From contig CBFDAH010000122.1 of assembly GCA_965602785.1 (NCBI GenBank), forward strand, positions 1 through 8,821: a stretch of DNA of 8,821 bases, written 5' to 3'. Shown one piece after another: positions 1-5,652 of this stretch; positions within the stretch are counted from its first letter, which is position 1; each line of letters opens with the position of its first letter. A program made the position numbers and the translations under genes. Below the pieces are notes generated by a model that did not search any database, was not told the origin of the DNA, and worked only from the letters and a program-made list of their open reading frames with translations. The stretch comes from JBGSLA01 sp965602785 (GTDB lineage Bacteria; Desulfobacterota; Desulfobaccia; Desulfobaccales; 0-14-0-80-60-11).

Positions 1-6
1 GGGGAG

Positions 7-54
7 TTTGAGGGGAGGGCGGGGGAACCGCGTTCCCCCGGCCCTCCCCTCAAA
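7..54 (-). repeat. Large inverted repeat (hairpin) overlapping the nadC stop codon
   Basis: Bases 7-28 pair with 32-54 to form a stem of about 22 base pairs with a single bulged G (40 or 41) and a three-base loop (29-31). The nadC stop codon (50-52, minus strand) lies inside the base of the stem. In the nadC mRNA this would be a very stable 3' hairpin. No U-tract follows within the six bases left in the window, so it is not a textbook intrinsic terminator; it may be an mRNA-stabilising end or a REP-type element. Confidence 0.75.
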
Positions 55-919
55 TTATCCGCAAATGTATATCCACCGCGGGGGCGCTATGGGTGAGGGC
101 GCCCATGGAGATGAGGTTGACGCCGGTGGCGGCGACGGCGGGGAGGCGTTCCAGGGTCATGGAGCCGGAGGCTTCGAGGAGGGCCCGGCCGGCGGTGAGG
201 TTCACGGCCTCGGCCATGGTGGCTTCGTCCATGTTGTCCAGCATAACGATGTCGGCCCCTGCGGCCAGGGCCTCTTCCAGTTGAGTCAAAGAGGTGACTT
301 CCACTTCGATCCTCAGGAGGTGATGGGCGTTTTCCCGGGCTTGTTGTATTGCCTCGGTGAGGGAGCCCACCGCGGTGAGGTGGTTGTTCTTGATGAGGAC
401 GCCGTCAAAGAGGCCGAAGCGGTGGTTGGCAGCGCCTCCCACCCGCACGGCGTATTTTTCCAGAGCCCGCCAGCCCGGAGTGGTCTTGCGGGTGTCCACG
501 ATGGCGGTGGGGAAGCCCGATACGGCGCTGACCATTTTTTGGGTGAAAGTAGCAATGCCCGAGAGGCGCATGAGAAAGTTGATGGCGGTGCGCTCGCCAA
601 TGAGAATAGCGGCTAGGGGACCCCGCACCTGGGCCAGGACGGCTCCGGAGGCGACCTCTTGCCCGTCCACGGCGTTGGGGAAGAACTGCACCTGGGATTC
701 GAGTTTATGAAAAACCCGGTGGGCCACGGGCAGCCCGGCCACCACCAGAGTCTCCTTGGCCCGAATCTGGGCGGCGCCCTTCCGGTCCGGGGGGATGAGG
801 GCCTGGGTGGTGACGTCGCCGGGGCCCAGGTCTTCCTCCAGGGCCAGCTCAATCAAGCGGTCCACCAGACAGGAGAAATCCGGGAAGCTGCCTTTAACGC
901 TCTGTTCTATCCAACACAT
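50..919 (-). CDS. nadC: Nicotinate-nucleotide pyrophosphorylase (quinolinate phosphoribosyltransferase)
   Basis: This cytosolic enzyme converts quinolinate and PRPP to nicotinate mononucleotide, CO2 and pyrophosphate in de novo NAD synthesis. The 289-residue length is normal for bacterial NadC. An N-terminal open-face domain (EEDLGPGDVTT at 28-38) is followed by the barrel domain with the family's landmarks: ERTAINFLMRLSGIAT at 109-124, the substrate-binding DTRKTTPGWR at 142-151, EKYAVRVGG with NHR at 154-167, LIKNNH at 175-180, the acidic strand IEVEV at 204-208, VMLDNM at 225-230, LEASG at 248-252 and the closing segment from SMGALTHSAPAVD at 271. Small departures from the commonest forms are GGAANHR rather than GGGxNHR, and SGSM rather than SGGI; the catalytic Arg, Lys and His positions look intact. 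The ATG at 919 has no good ribosome binding site, and the first 16 or so residues are not conserved, so a slightly later start is possible. It is the last minus-strand gene, with its own candidate promoter at 1051-1079. Confidence 0.96.
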   Translation of the reverse strand: MCWIEQSVKGSFPDFSCLVDRLIELALEEDLGPGDVTTQALIPPDRKGAAQIRAKETLVVAGLPVAHRVFHKLESQVQFFPNAVDGQEVASGAVLAQVRGPLAAILIGERTAINFLMRLSGIATFTQKMVSAVSGFPTAIVDTRKTTPGWRALEKYAVRVGGAANHRFGLFDGVLIKNNHLTAVGSLTEAIQQARENAHHLLRIEVEVTSLTQLEEALAAGADIVMLDNMDEATMAEAVNLTAGRALLEASGSMTLERLPAVAATGVNLISMGALTHSAPAVDIHLRII

Positions 920-1005
920 GGGCTATCACGGGTGCCAGGCGCTCCCTTTTCAGGGGACGCGAGCATTTTTTAAGGTATGAGAATATCTATGGAAATATCG
1001 TTGGT

Positions 1006-1028
1006 GGCCCAGGCGTCTCGCCGGTGCC
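1006..1028. repeat. Imperfect palindrome next to the REP-like repeat
   Basis: Ten positions on each side of a TCT loop (1016-1018) are arranged as an inverted repeat, with 8 of 10 pairs formed (mismatches at 1009/1025 and 1011/1023). The core is GGCG-TCT-CGCC. It sits four bases from the REP-like copy at 1032-1072, so the two may form one composite dispersed element in the nadC leader. Confidence 0.55.
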
Positions 1029-1031
1029 TGC

Positions 1032-1072
1032 GGCGGGCAGGGCCCACCCTACATTATCATATTCGGTGCATG
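1032..1072. repeat. REP-like repeat, copy A
   Basis: This aligns without gaps to 1385-1425 at 29 of 41 positions, including an unbroken CCACCCTACATT and a shared TCGGT near the right end. The left 20 bases contain a small palindrome (GGGC-AGG-GCCC). On the minus strand it reads TGTAGGGTGGGC, a phrase I associate with dispersed intergenic repeats in several bacterial groups. Copy number elsewhere in this genome cannot be seen from here. Confidence 0.6.
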
Positions 1073-1079
1073 CTGTTAA
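1051..1079 (-). promoter_or_regulatory. Candidate sigma70 promoter for nadC
   Basis: On the minus strand, TTAACA (1079-1074) is followed after 17 bases by TAATGT (1056-1051), with a TG one base before the -10, an extended -10 arrangement. The -10 is only 3 of 6 to consensus. The predicted start near 1044 would give a leader of about 125 bases that runs through the REP-like repeat and the palindrome at 1006-1028. The -10 overlaps repeat copy A. Confidence 0.35.
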
Positions 1080-1097
1080 CATCATGAGGATTGATCT

Positions 1098-1124
1098 AAA
1101 AGCGCCCCGGCGGGAAGCCGGCGC
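1098..1124 (-). terminator. Candidate intrinsic terminator after the cysteine-rich small gene
   Basis: On the minus strand GCGCC+GGC pairs with GCC+GGCGC across a five-base loop, with a two-base bulge (1107-1108), and four T residues (1101-1098) follow. It starts 11 bases past the stop codon of the 1136-1330 gene. The stem is GC-rich but bulged and the T-tract is short, so this is a moderate call. Confidence 0.5.
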
Positions 1125-1135
1125 CACCGGCCTAA

Positions 1136-1330
1136 TCAATCATAATCTTCCGTCCAGTGGATGATGCAGGGACTGTCAAAGCTGGTTGAGGAGGTTTCAT
1201 CCAGGGGAGAATACTCCCCGAAGCAGTCCCCCGTGCATTCCTGTTTGTCCTCGTCCCAGAAATTGCAGCGCTCATAGACGCAATATCCCAGGTAGGGGAT
1301 GGGGCAGACGGGGCGATGGTCTTCAGTCAT
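1136..1330 (-). CDS. Small cysteine-rich hypothetical protein (64 aa)
   Basis: I do not recognise a named family. The protein has 64 residues with six cysteines at 9, 17, 22, 32, 36 and 55. Most lie in a compact pattern C-x7-C-x4-C-x9-C-x3-C that includes CPIPYLGYC, ERCNFW and CTGDC. The second half is acidic and rich in Ser, Thr and Asp. There is no signal peptide or membrane segment, so a cytoplasmic metal-binding or Fe-S-like mini-protein is a reasonable guess, not a finding. The ATG at 1330 is 167 bases after the valS stop and has only a weak GAGA-type ribosome site. It is in the same direction as its neighbours, with a terminator-like hairpin just after its stop and REP-like repeats on both sides. 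Reality as a gene is supported by orientation, cysteine regularity and the placed terminator. Confidence 0.6.
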   Translation of the reverse strand: MTEDHRPVCPIPYLGYCVYERCNFWDEDKQECTGDCFGEYSPLDETSSTSFDSPCIIHWTEDYD

Positions 1331-1384
1331 TGGGTCTCGGGAAGCTTGTCGGTTCGGTTACTGGTGAAATCTGCACTACTTTTT

Positions 1385-1425
1385 GGTGGGCGGTGTCCAC
1401 CCTACATTTAGTTTATCGGTAAATG
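1385..1425. repeat. REP-like repeat, copy B
   Basis: This is the second copy of the element at 1032-1072, in direct orientation, 353 bases away, so that the two copies bracket the small cysteine-rich gene. Its left end is an inverted repeat GGTGG...CCACC. It lies in the valS to small-gene intergenic region. Confidence 0.6.
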
Positions 1426-1433
1426 GGGAGCGG

Positions 1434-1494
1434 GGGGCAACTTGGAGAGCATGAGGCTTAGACCCCTCCGGCTTCTCCCCTCGCACCTTGCCCC
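1434..1494 (-). repeat. Compound inverted repeat directly downstream of valS
   Basis: Three nested complementary pairs are present: GGGGCAA (1434-1440) with TTGCCCC (1488-1494), GGAGA (1444-1448) with TCTCC (1474-1478), and GAGG (1453-1456) with CCTC (1465-1468). Together they make an imperfect long stem-loop beginning 4 bases after the valS stop codon. No T-tract follows, so it may be a Rho-dependent or mRNA 3'-protective structure rather than an intrinsic terminator. Confidence 0.45.
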
Positions 1495-1497
1495 ATC

Positions 1498-4164
1498 TCA
1501 CGTCAAAAGCTCCCGCAGGCGATTCTGGTGGCTTTTCAGCTTGTTTTGTTTTTCGGTTAAGGTCTGAAGGCGTTCTTTTTCCCGCTCCACCACGTCGGTG
1601 GGAGCCTTGCTCAAAAAGTCCTCGTTGGCCAGCTTCTTCTGGGCCTGGGCCAGCTCCCGGGAGAGCTTGTCCATCTCCCGGTTGAGGCGGCGGGCCTCCT
1701 CTTTGAAGTCGATGACCCCGGTGAGGGGCATGACCAGGTCCACGCTCCCCCCGGCCGGGAATATGACCACAGCTTTGGCCGCAGCCGCCGGGGGCCCGGA
1801 CTCGGGCTGGAACTGGAGGTCTTGTACTCGGGCCAGAAGCCTGAAGGACTGGCGCTGGCCCTCGAGCATTTTAAGAAGTTGGGGCTCCTGGCTGAAAACC
1901 AGGACGTTCACCGGAGAGGACGGCGGGACGTTCATTTCGGCCCGCATGTTGCGGATGGCCACCACGCTATCCATGACGAGACCCATCTCCGTTTCTGCCT
2001 GAGGGGCGGCGAGGGCCGGGTCGGGCTCGGGGTAGGGGGCCATCATGATGCTGCCATTGTCGCCGGGGAGCTTGTGCCAGATCTCCTCGGTGATAAAGGG
2101 CATGAAGGGGTGTAAGAGGCGCAGGATAGCGCCCAGGGTGTCCAGGAGCACCCGCTGAGCATGATGCCGCACCTCAGGGGAGGTGTTGTTTCCGAGCTGC
2201 GGTTTGATGAGCTCCAGGTACCAGTCGCAGAACTCGTGCCAGACGAACTGGTACAAGACATGGGCCGCCTGGTCGAAGCTGTAGTCCTCCAGGTGCTGGG
2301 CGGTTTGGGCCATGACCTGCTGCAGGCGGCTCATAATCCAGCTTTCCACTGTGGACAGGGGCAGGGCGTCTTCCCGGGCCGGGTCGTAGTCCCCCAGATT
2401 CATCAGAGTGAAGCGGCTGGCGTTCCACACCTTGTTCACGAAATTGCGATAGCCCAAAATGCGCTCTTCCGAGAGGCGGATATCCCGGCCCATGGCGGCA
2501 AAGGCGGCCAGGGAAAAGCGGAAGGCGTCGGTGCCGTATTCGTCCATGATCTCCAGGGGGTCGATGATGTTCCCCTTGGATTTACTCATTTTTTGGCCCT
2601 CGGGGTCCCGGACCAGGGCGTGAATGTAGACCTCCCGGAAAGGCACATCCTCCATCATATGAATGCCCATCATCATCATGCGGGCCACCCAAAAGAACAG
2701 AATGTCGAAAGCAGTGACCAGGACGCTGGTGGGGTAGAAGAGGCGAAGCTCCGGGGTGTCGTCCGGCCAGCCCAAGGTAGAAAAGGGCCACAGGGCCGAG
2801 GAGAACCAGGTGTCCAGAACGTCAGTTTCCTGGGCGAGGTCGGCCACACCGCACACCGGACAGGCGCGGGGGTCCTCCCGGGAGACGATTTCGGCGCCGC
2901 ATTCCTGGCAGGTCCAGGCGGGGATGCGGTGGCCCCACCATATCTGCCGGGAGATGCACCAGTCCCGGATATTGGTCATCCAGTCAAAAAAGCTCCTCTC
3001 CCAGGTCTCGGGGATGAGCTTGATCTTGCCTTCCTGCACCGCGGCCATGGCGGGCTCGGCCAGGGCCTCCACCGCTACGAACCACTGTTTAGAGATCATG
3101 GGCTCCACCACGGTGCGGCAGCGGTAACAGTGCCCCACCGCGTGGCTGTAGCGCTCCACCTTTTCCAGGAGGTGGTTCTGCTTCAGGTCTTTGAGAATCT
3201 TTTCCCGACAGACGAAACGGTCCAACCCCTGGTACTTGCCGGCGGCCTCGGTCATGAGGCCTGCTTCGTCCAGGGCCTTCACTGCCGGGAGGTGGCGCCG
3301 CCGGGCGATTTCAAAGTCGTGGAAGTCGTGGGCCGGGGTGACCTTGAGCGCGCCGGTGCCGAACTCCGGGGCTACGTGGGGGTCGGTGATGAGGGGGATC
3401 TTCCTTCCCAAAACCGGGAGGCTCAGGGTAGCCCCGTGAAAGGCCTGGTAGCGGGGGTCGTCAGGGTTCACCGCCACGGCGGTGTCGCCCAGTAAAGTCT
3501 CCGGCCGGGTGGTGGCCACGGTGACGGCGCCTTCCCGGTCGTCGAAGGGGTACTTGATGTAATAGAGGTGGCCGTCGGTGGGTTCGTGCTCCACCTCCAG
3601 GTCGGCCAGGGCCGTCTGGCAGCGGGGACACCAGTTGATGATGTAGTCCCCTTTGTAGATGAGGCCCTCCTCGTACAAACGCACGAAGACTTCCCGCACG
3701 GCCCGGGACAGACCGGCGTCCATGGTGAAGCGTTCCCGGCTCCAGTCGCAGGAGCAGCCCAGACGCTTGAGCTGGTTGATGATGGTGCCCCCGGACTCTT
3801 CTTTCCATTGCCACACCCGCGTGATAAAGGCCTCCCGGCCTACCTGGTGGCGATCCCGGCCTTCCTGGGCCAGCATGCGCTCCACCACGTTCTGAGTGGC
3901 GATGCCGGCGTGGTCGGTGCCCGGCATCCACAGGGCGTCGGACCCCTGCATGCGCTTATAGCGGATGAGGATGTCCTGGAGGGTGTTGTTGAGGGCGTGG
4001 CCCATGTGCAGGGAGCCGGTGATGTTGGGAGGCGGGATGACGATGCAGTAAGGGGGCTTGACGCCGTCCGCCCGGGCGGTGAAAAGGCCCTGGGCCTCCC
4101 AGTACTCGTACCATTTGTTTTCGAGGCGATGAGGGTCGTATACTTTGTCGAGGATTTCTGCCAT
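1498..4164 (-). CDS. valS: Valine--tRNA ligase (valyl-tRNA synthetase)
   Basis: This class I aminoacyl-tRNA synthetase charges tRNA-Val in the cytosol and edits mischarged threonine. With the start used here it is 888 residues, a normal length. Landmarks are PPPNITGSLHMGH at 44-56 (the HIGH motif), GTDHAGIATQ at 82-91, the CP1 editing domain at about 190-345 with ATTRPETLLGDTAV at 217-230, and KMSKS at 525-529 within GQKMSKSKGN. An anticodon-binding helical domain follows (about 600-750), then a C-terminal coiled-coil arm (about 820-888) rich in Glu, Lys and Arg. Cys pairs at 179/182, 346/349, 419/422 and 435/438 look like zinc knuckles, found in many ValRS. The frame is open back to 4233, but the 23 extra residues are not synthetase-like; MAEILDKVYDPHRLE at 4164 matches family N-termini, with a weak AGGT upstream. 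The leader contains a promoter-like site and a hairpin with U-tract (4237-4281). Confidence 0.98.
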   Translation of the reverse strand: MAEILDKVYDPHRLENKWYEYWEAQGLFTARADGVKPPYCIVIPPPNITGSLHMGHALNNTLQDILIRYKRMQGSDALWMPGTDHAGIATQNVVERMLAQEGRDRHQVGREAFITRVWQWKEESGGTIINQLKRLGCSCDWSRERFTMDAGLSRAVREVFVRLYEEGLIYKGDYIINWCPRCQTALADLEVEHEPTDGHLYYIKYPFDDREGAVTVATTRPETLLGDTAVAVNPDDPRYQAFHGATLSLPVLGRKIPLITDPHVAPEFGTGALKVTPAHDFHDFEIARRRHLPAVKALDEAGLMTEAAGKYQGLDRFVCREKILKDLKQNHLLEKVERYSHAVGHCYRCRTVVEPMISKQWFVAVEALAEPAMAAVQEGKIKLIPETWERSFFDWMTNIRDWCISRQIWWGHRIPAWTCQECGAEIVSREDPRACPVCGVADLAQETDVLDTWFSSALWPFSTLGWPDDTPELRLFYPTSVLVTAFDILFFWVARMMMMGIHMMEDVPFREVYIHALVRDPEGQKMSKSKGNIIDPLEIMDEYGTDAFRFSLAAFAAMGRDIRLSEERILGYRNFVNKVWNASRFTLMNLGDYDPAREDALPLSTVESWIMSRLQQVMAQTAQHLEDYSFDQAAHVLYQFVWHEFCDWYLELIKPQLGNNTSPEVRHHAQRVLLDTLGAILRLLHPFMPFITEEIWHKLPGDNGSIMMAPYPEPDPALAAPQAETEMGLVMDSVVAIRNMRAEMNVPPSSPVNVLVFSQEPQLLKMLEGQRQSFRLLARVQDLQFQPESGPPAAAAKAVVIFPAGGSVDLVMPLTGVIDFKEEARRLNREMDKLSRELAQAQKKLANEDFLSKAPTDVVEREKERLQTLTEKQNKLKSHQNRLRELLT

Positions 4165-4236
4165 TGATAACCTGCGTGGCGCTGACGGGGCTGAAGCCCA
4201 GGCCCCAGGTGTACCCGTCGGATTTTCCGCCAAATG

Positions 4237-4255
4237 AAAAAAGCACCCAGGGTGC
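4237..4255 (-). terminator. Hairpin with U-tract in the valS leader (terminator or attenuator)
   Basis: On the minus strand GCACC pairs with GGTGC around a CTG loop (4255-4243) and is followed by six T residues (4242-4237). The stem is only five base pairs but GC-rich, and the T-tract is uninterrupted. It lies 73 bases before the valS start and 214 bases after the OsmC-family stop. It could end the upstream transcript, or act as an early attenuator if the promoter at 4273-4281 is used. I see no T-box AGGGTGG-type sequence. Confidence 0.55.
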
Positions 4256-4272
4256 CGGTTGCGCCAGAAATT

Positions 4273-4281
4273 ATTTTAGCA
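4273..4281 (-). promoter_or_regulatory. Candidate extended -10 promoter for valS
   Basis: The minus strand reads TGC-TAAAAT (4281-4273), an extended -10 with 5 of 6 matches to TATAAT, inside an AT-rich block. The hexamer at -35 spacing (TAACAA) is poor. The predicted start near 4266 would leave the hairpin with U-tract at 4237-4255 only about 11 bases into the transcript. Confidence 0.35.
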
Positions 4282-4413
4282 AAAAGAAACCAAAATTGTT
4301 ACTGATCAATTGAGGCCCAGGAGCGGGCGTCCTCGCCCTGATGACCGGCAGGCAGGGCCATGTCGAGGGCTTGGTTGCGCCCCTCCGGCTCCTTCCGGCC
4401 CCCAGGAAACTGA

Positions 4414-4431
4414 CGGGTATTAAGATACCCG
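4414..4431. repeat. Perfect palindrome CGGGTAT-TAAG-ATACCCG
   Basis: This is a seven-base-pair inverted repeat with a four-base loop, about 40 bases past the stop of the OsmC-family gene. There is no T-tract on either side. It could be an operator-type site or an mRNA 3' hairpin. Confidence 0.45.
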
Positions 4432-4440
4432 AGTCTGGAA

Positions 4441-4453
4441 ACCCTGGCAGGGT
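4441..4453. repeat. Short palindrome ACCCTG-G-CAGGGT
   Basis: This is a perfect 13-base palindrome around a central G, 17 bases past the OsmC-family stop codon. Its form (two six-base arms, one-base centre) suits a protein-binding site better than an RNA hairpin. The neighbouring palindrome at 4414-4431 repeats the GGGTAT string, which is also present at 4450-4455. Confidence 0.35.
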
Positions 4454-4469
4454 ATATCATTTCCCGGGT

Positions 4470-5030
4470 TTATGCCTTGTCCAGGTGAACCGAAACCGGT
4501 GTGGGAGTGGCAACAGTGTTAAACACCGGGGAGTATTTCTGGGCCATGCGGATGAGTTCCTCTTTCTGGGCCTCAGAAATATCCGCGTCGATTTTGAAGT
4601 AGACGCGAATAGTCTGATAGCCCACGGGCACCTCTTCTGATAGCCCTAAAAAACCCTGGAGATCAATATCCCCCTCATACCTGGATTCCACCCCCTTGAT
4701 AGTGATGCCCTTGGCCGTGGCGTGGGCGATCAGGCTGGTGGTCAGGCAACCCGACAGGGCCACGAGGAGATATTCCGTAGGACCTGGACCCAGACTGTTT
4801 CCACAGAGGATTGGGGGTTCATCAATTTCAAAAACCAGGGGAGCCCGGGAGTCATCTTCCTGGAGCGCTCCATAAAAACCTTTGACCGTGGCCCGGTTGT
4901 GGGTGCCGTCGACCCAGGTATTGGTGGCCCGAAATTTGAATTGGGCAAGTTCCGGTTGCATCTTGACCAGTTCAATGGTGTTAAACAACTGGTCCGTGTC
5001 GATGCCGTTGACTATCTTTTCCGGAGTCAT
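4470..5030 (-). CDS. OsmC/Ohr-family protein
   Basis: This 186-residue protein matches the OsmC-like fold, whose members include hydroperoxide-reducing enzymes of the cytoplasm and related proteins of unknown role. Visible features are an N-terminal extension (about 1-30), the beta-rich half with LVFEIDEPPILCG at 65-77, the central helix segment GPGPTEYLLVALSGCLTTSLI at 81-101 carrying the conserved cysteine (C95), VESRYEGDIDLQGFLGL at 114-130, and the C-terminal KYSPVFNTV at 165-173. In classical OsmC and Ohr the last motif carries the second active-site cysteine (CPV-type); here it is Ser167. An extra Cys76 is present. Either this belongs to a one-cysteine subfamily or the peroxidase chemistry differs, so substrate and activity are open. 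It starts at an ATG with a good GAGGAG site six bases upstream and follows the PopZ-like gene by 55 bases, probably on one transcript. Confidence 0.9.
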   Translation of the reverse strand: MTPEKIVNGIDTDQLFNTIELVKMQPELAQFKFRATNTWVDGTHNRATVKGFYGALQEDDSRAPLVFEIDEPPILCGNSLGPGPTEYLLVALSGCLTTSLIAHATAKGITIKGVESRYEGDIDLQGFLGLSEEVPVGYQTIRVYFKIDADISEAQKEELIRMAQKYSPVFNTVATPTPVSVHLDKA

Positions 5031-5036
5031 AAGGGT

Positions 5037-5042
5037 CTCCTC
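5037..5042 (-). promoter_or_regulatory. Ribosome binding site of the OsmC-family gene
   Basis: GAGGAG on the minus strand lies six bases before the ATG at 5030. It is the clearest ribosome site among the minus-strand genes and fixes this start. Confidence 0.75.
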
Positions 5043-5085
5043 TTGGCTGGCCGGCCCGGAAGCCTGGCTGCCGAGATGATCTGTC

Positions 5086-5565
5086 TCAGTCGGTTTCGGT
5101 CAGGCGTTTTTTTAGTAAGTTGACCTCCCGCTCGATGGCTGCCGTGGCCATCTCCGGGAGCATTTCCCGGACCAGGCGCTCCACCGTCTCCTGGACCACC
5201 TGGCGCACCAGGTCCTGAAGTTCGGCCTCATCAAGACGCTCGGCCAGCTCCTGGCGCAGATCCTGCTCCGGGGCCCGGGTTTCCGGGGGGGGCGCGGCGG
5301 TGGGGATGTCCAGGTCATCGGGAAGGTCGGGGAGGGAGGCCAGGACATCGTTCAGGGACTCCTCCGCCTCCACGAGGGCAGTTGCCGTCATCTCTTCCGG
5401 GGAAGGCGGGGGGGACTTCAGGGCGGCCAGGTCGTCCGTGCCGGAACGGAAGTCCAGCACCACCTCGGCGGGGGCCTCTTCCACCACCTCGGTGAGCTCA
5501 ATGATGTCATCCTCTCCGCCGGGTGGGGGAGAGGTGGGCGGTTTGGCTTGGTCGGCGGCGCTCAT
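5086..5565 (-). CDS. PopZ-like (DUF2497-like) acidic protein
   Basis: This 159-residue, strongly acidic, proline-rich protein has the architecture of the alphaproteobacterial polar organizer PopZ. A short hydrophobic-acidic motif near the N-terminus (DIIELTEVVEE at 20-30) comes first, then a low-complexity Pro/Glu/Asp linker (about 31-100) with two short helical patches, then a C-terminal block of amphipathic helices (103-156). That block includes ELQDLVRQVVQETVERLV at 115-132 and REMLPEMATAAIEREV at 133-148. In PopZ the C-terminal helices drive self-assembly and the N-terminal helix binds clients; by analogy this may be a scaffold, but that is inference. There is no signal peptide or membrane segment. 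The ATG at 5565 has a weak ribosome site. It precedes the OsmC-family gene by 55 bases and lies two genes upstream of valS. Alternative: an unrelated acidic linker protein with a coiled-coil end. Confidence 0.7.
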   Translation of the reverse strand: MSAADQAKPPTSPPPGGEDDIIELTEVVEEAPAEVVLDFRSGTDDLAALKSPPPSPEEMTATALVEAEESLNDVLASLPDLPDDLDIPTAAPPPETRAPEQDLRQELAERLDEAELQDLVRQVVQETVERLVREMLPEMATAAIEREVNLLKKRLTETD

Positions 5566-5652
5566 GCCTGTATCAGAACCCTAAACCCCAAGGCGAGGTA
5601 CACCAGCACAAGGCCGGTCCGGTTGGCCCCTGGCGGGGCGTGCCCGGCTGGG

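Larger units (their letters stand above)
4165..4469. other. 305-base intergenic region between the OsmC-family gene and valS
   Basis: No gene is evident. From right to left (the direction of transcription) it holds two short palindromes just past the OsmC-family stop (4441-4453 and 4414-4431), a GGGCG-TCCT-CGCCC inverted repeat at 4325-4338, an AT-rich block at about 4262-4315 with an extended -10 motif, a hairpin plus T-tract at 4237-4255, and the short valS leader. The AT-rich block stands out against the GC-rich surroundings. Confidence 0.6.

Noticed and set aside
8..616. Long plus-strand open frame over nadC
   Set aside because: It is an antisense shadow of GC-rich nadC. The translation is glycine- and histidine-rich without any family signature, while the opposite strand encodes clear NadC motifs.
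971..1090. Short plus-strand frame from the ATG at 977
   Set aside because: It runs through the repeat cluster, with no coherent protein character; the AAGG before it is too close to act as a normal ribosome site.
1032..1425. CRISPR array or insertion sequence
   Set aside because: Only two diverged copies 353 bases apart, no regular spacers, no transposase and no target-site duplication.
2161..3495. 444-codon plus-strand open frame inside valS
   Set aside because: Antisense shadow of valS caused by high GC at third positions; the composition is rich in Gly, His and Val with no recognisable domain.
4165..4233. 23-residue N-terminal extension of valS
   Set aside because: The frame is open, but the extra residues are not conserved in ValRS and would cover the leader hairpin region; the start at 4164 matches the family.
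4165..4320. T-box riboswitch ahead of valS
   Set aside because: The hairpin and U-tract are suggestive, but no AGGGTGG-type T-box sequence or specifier-stem layout is visible, and the leader is too short.
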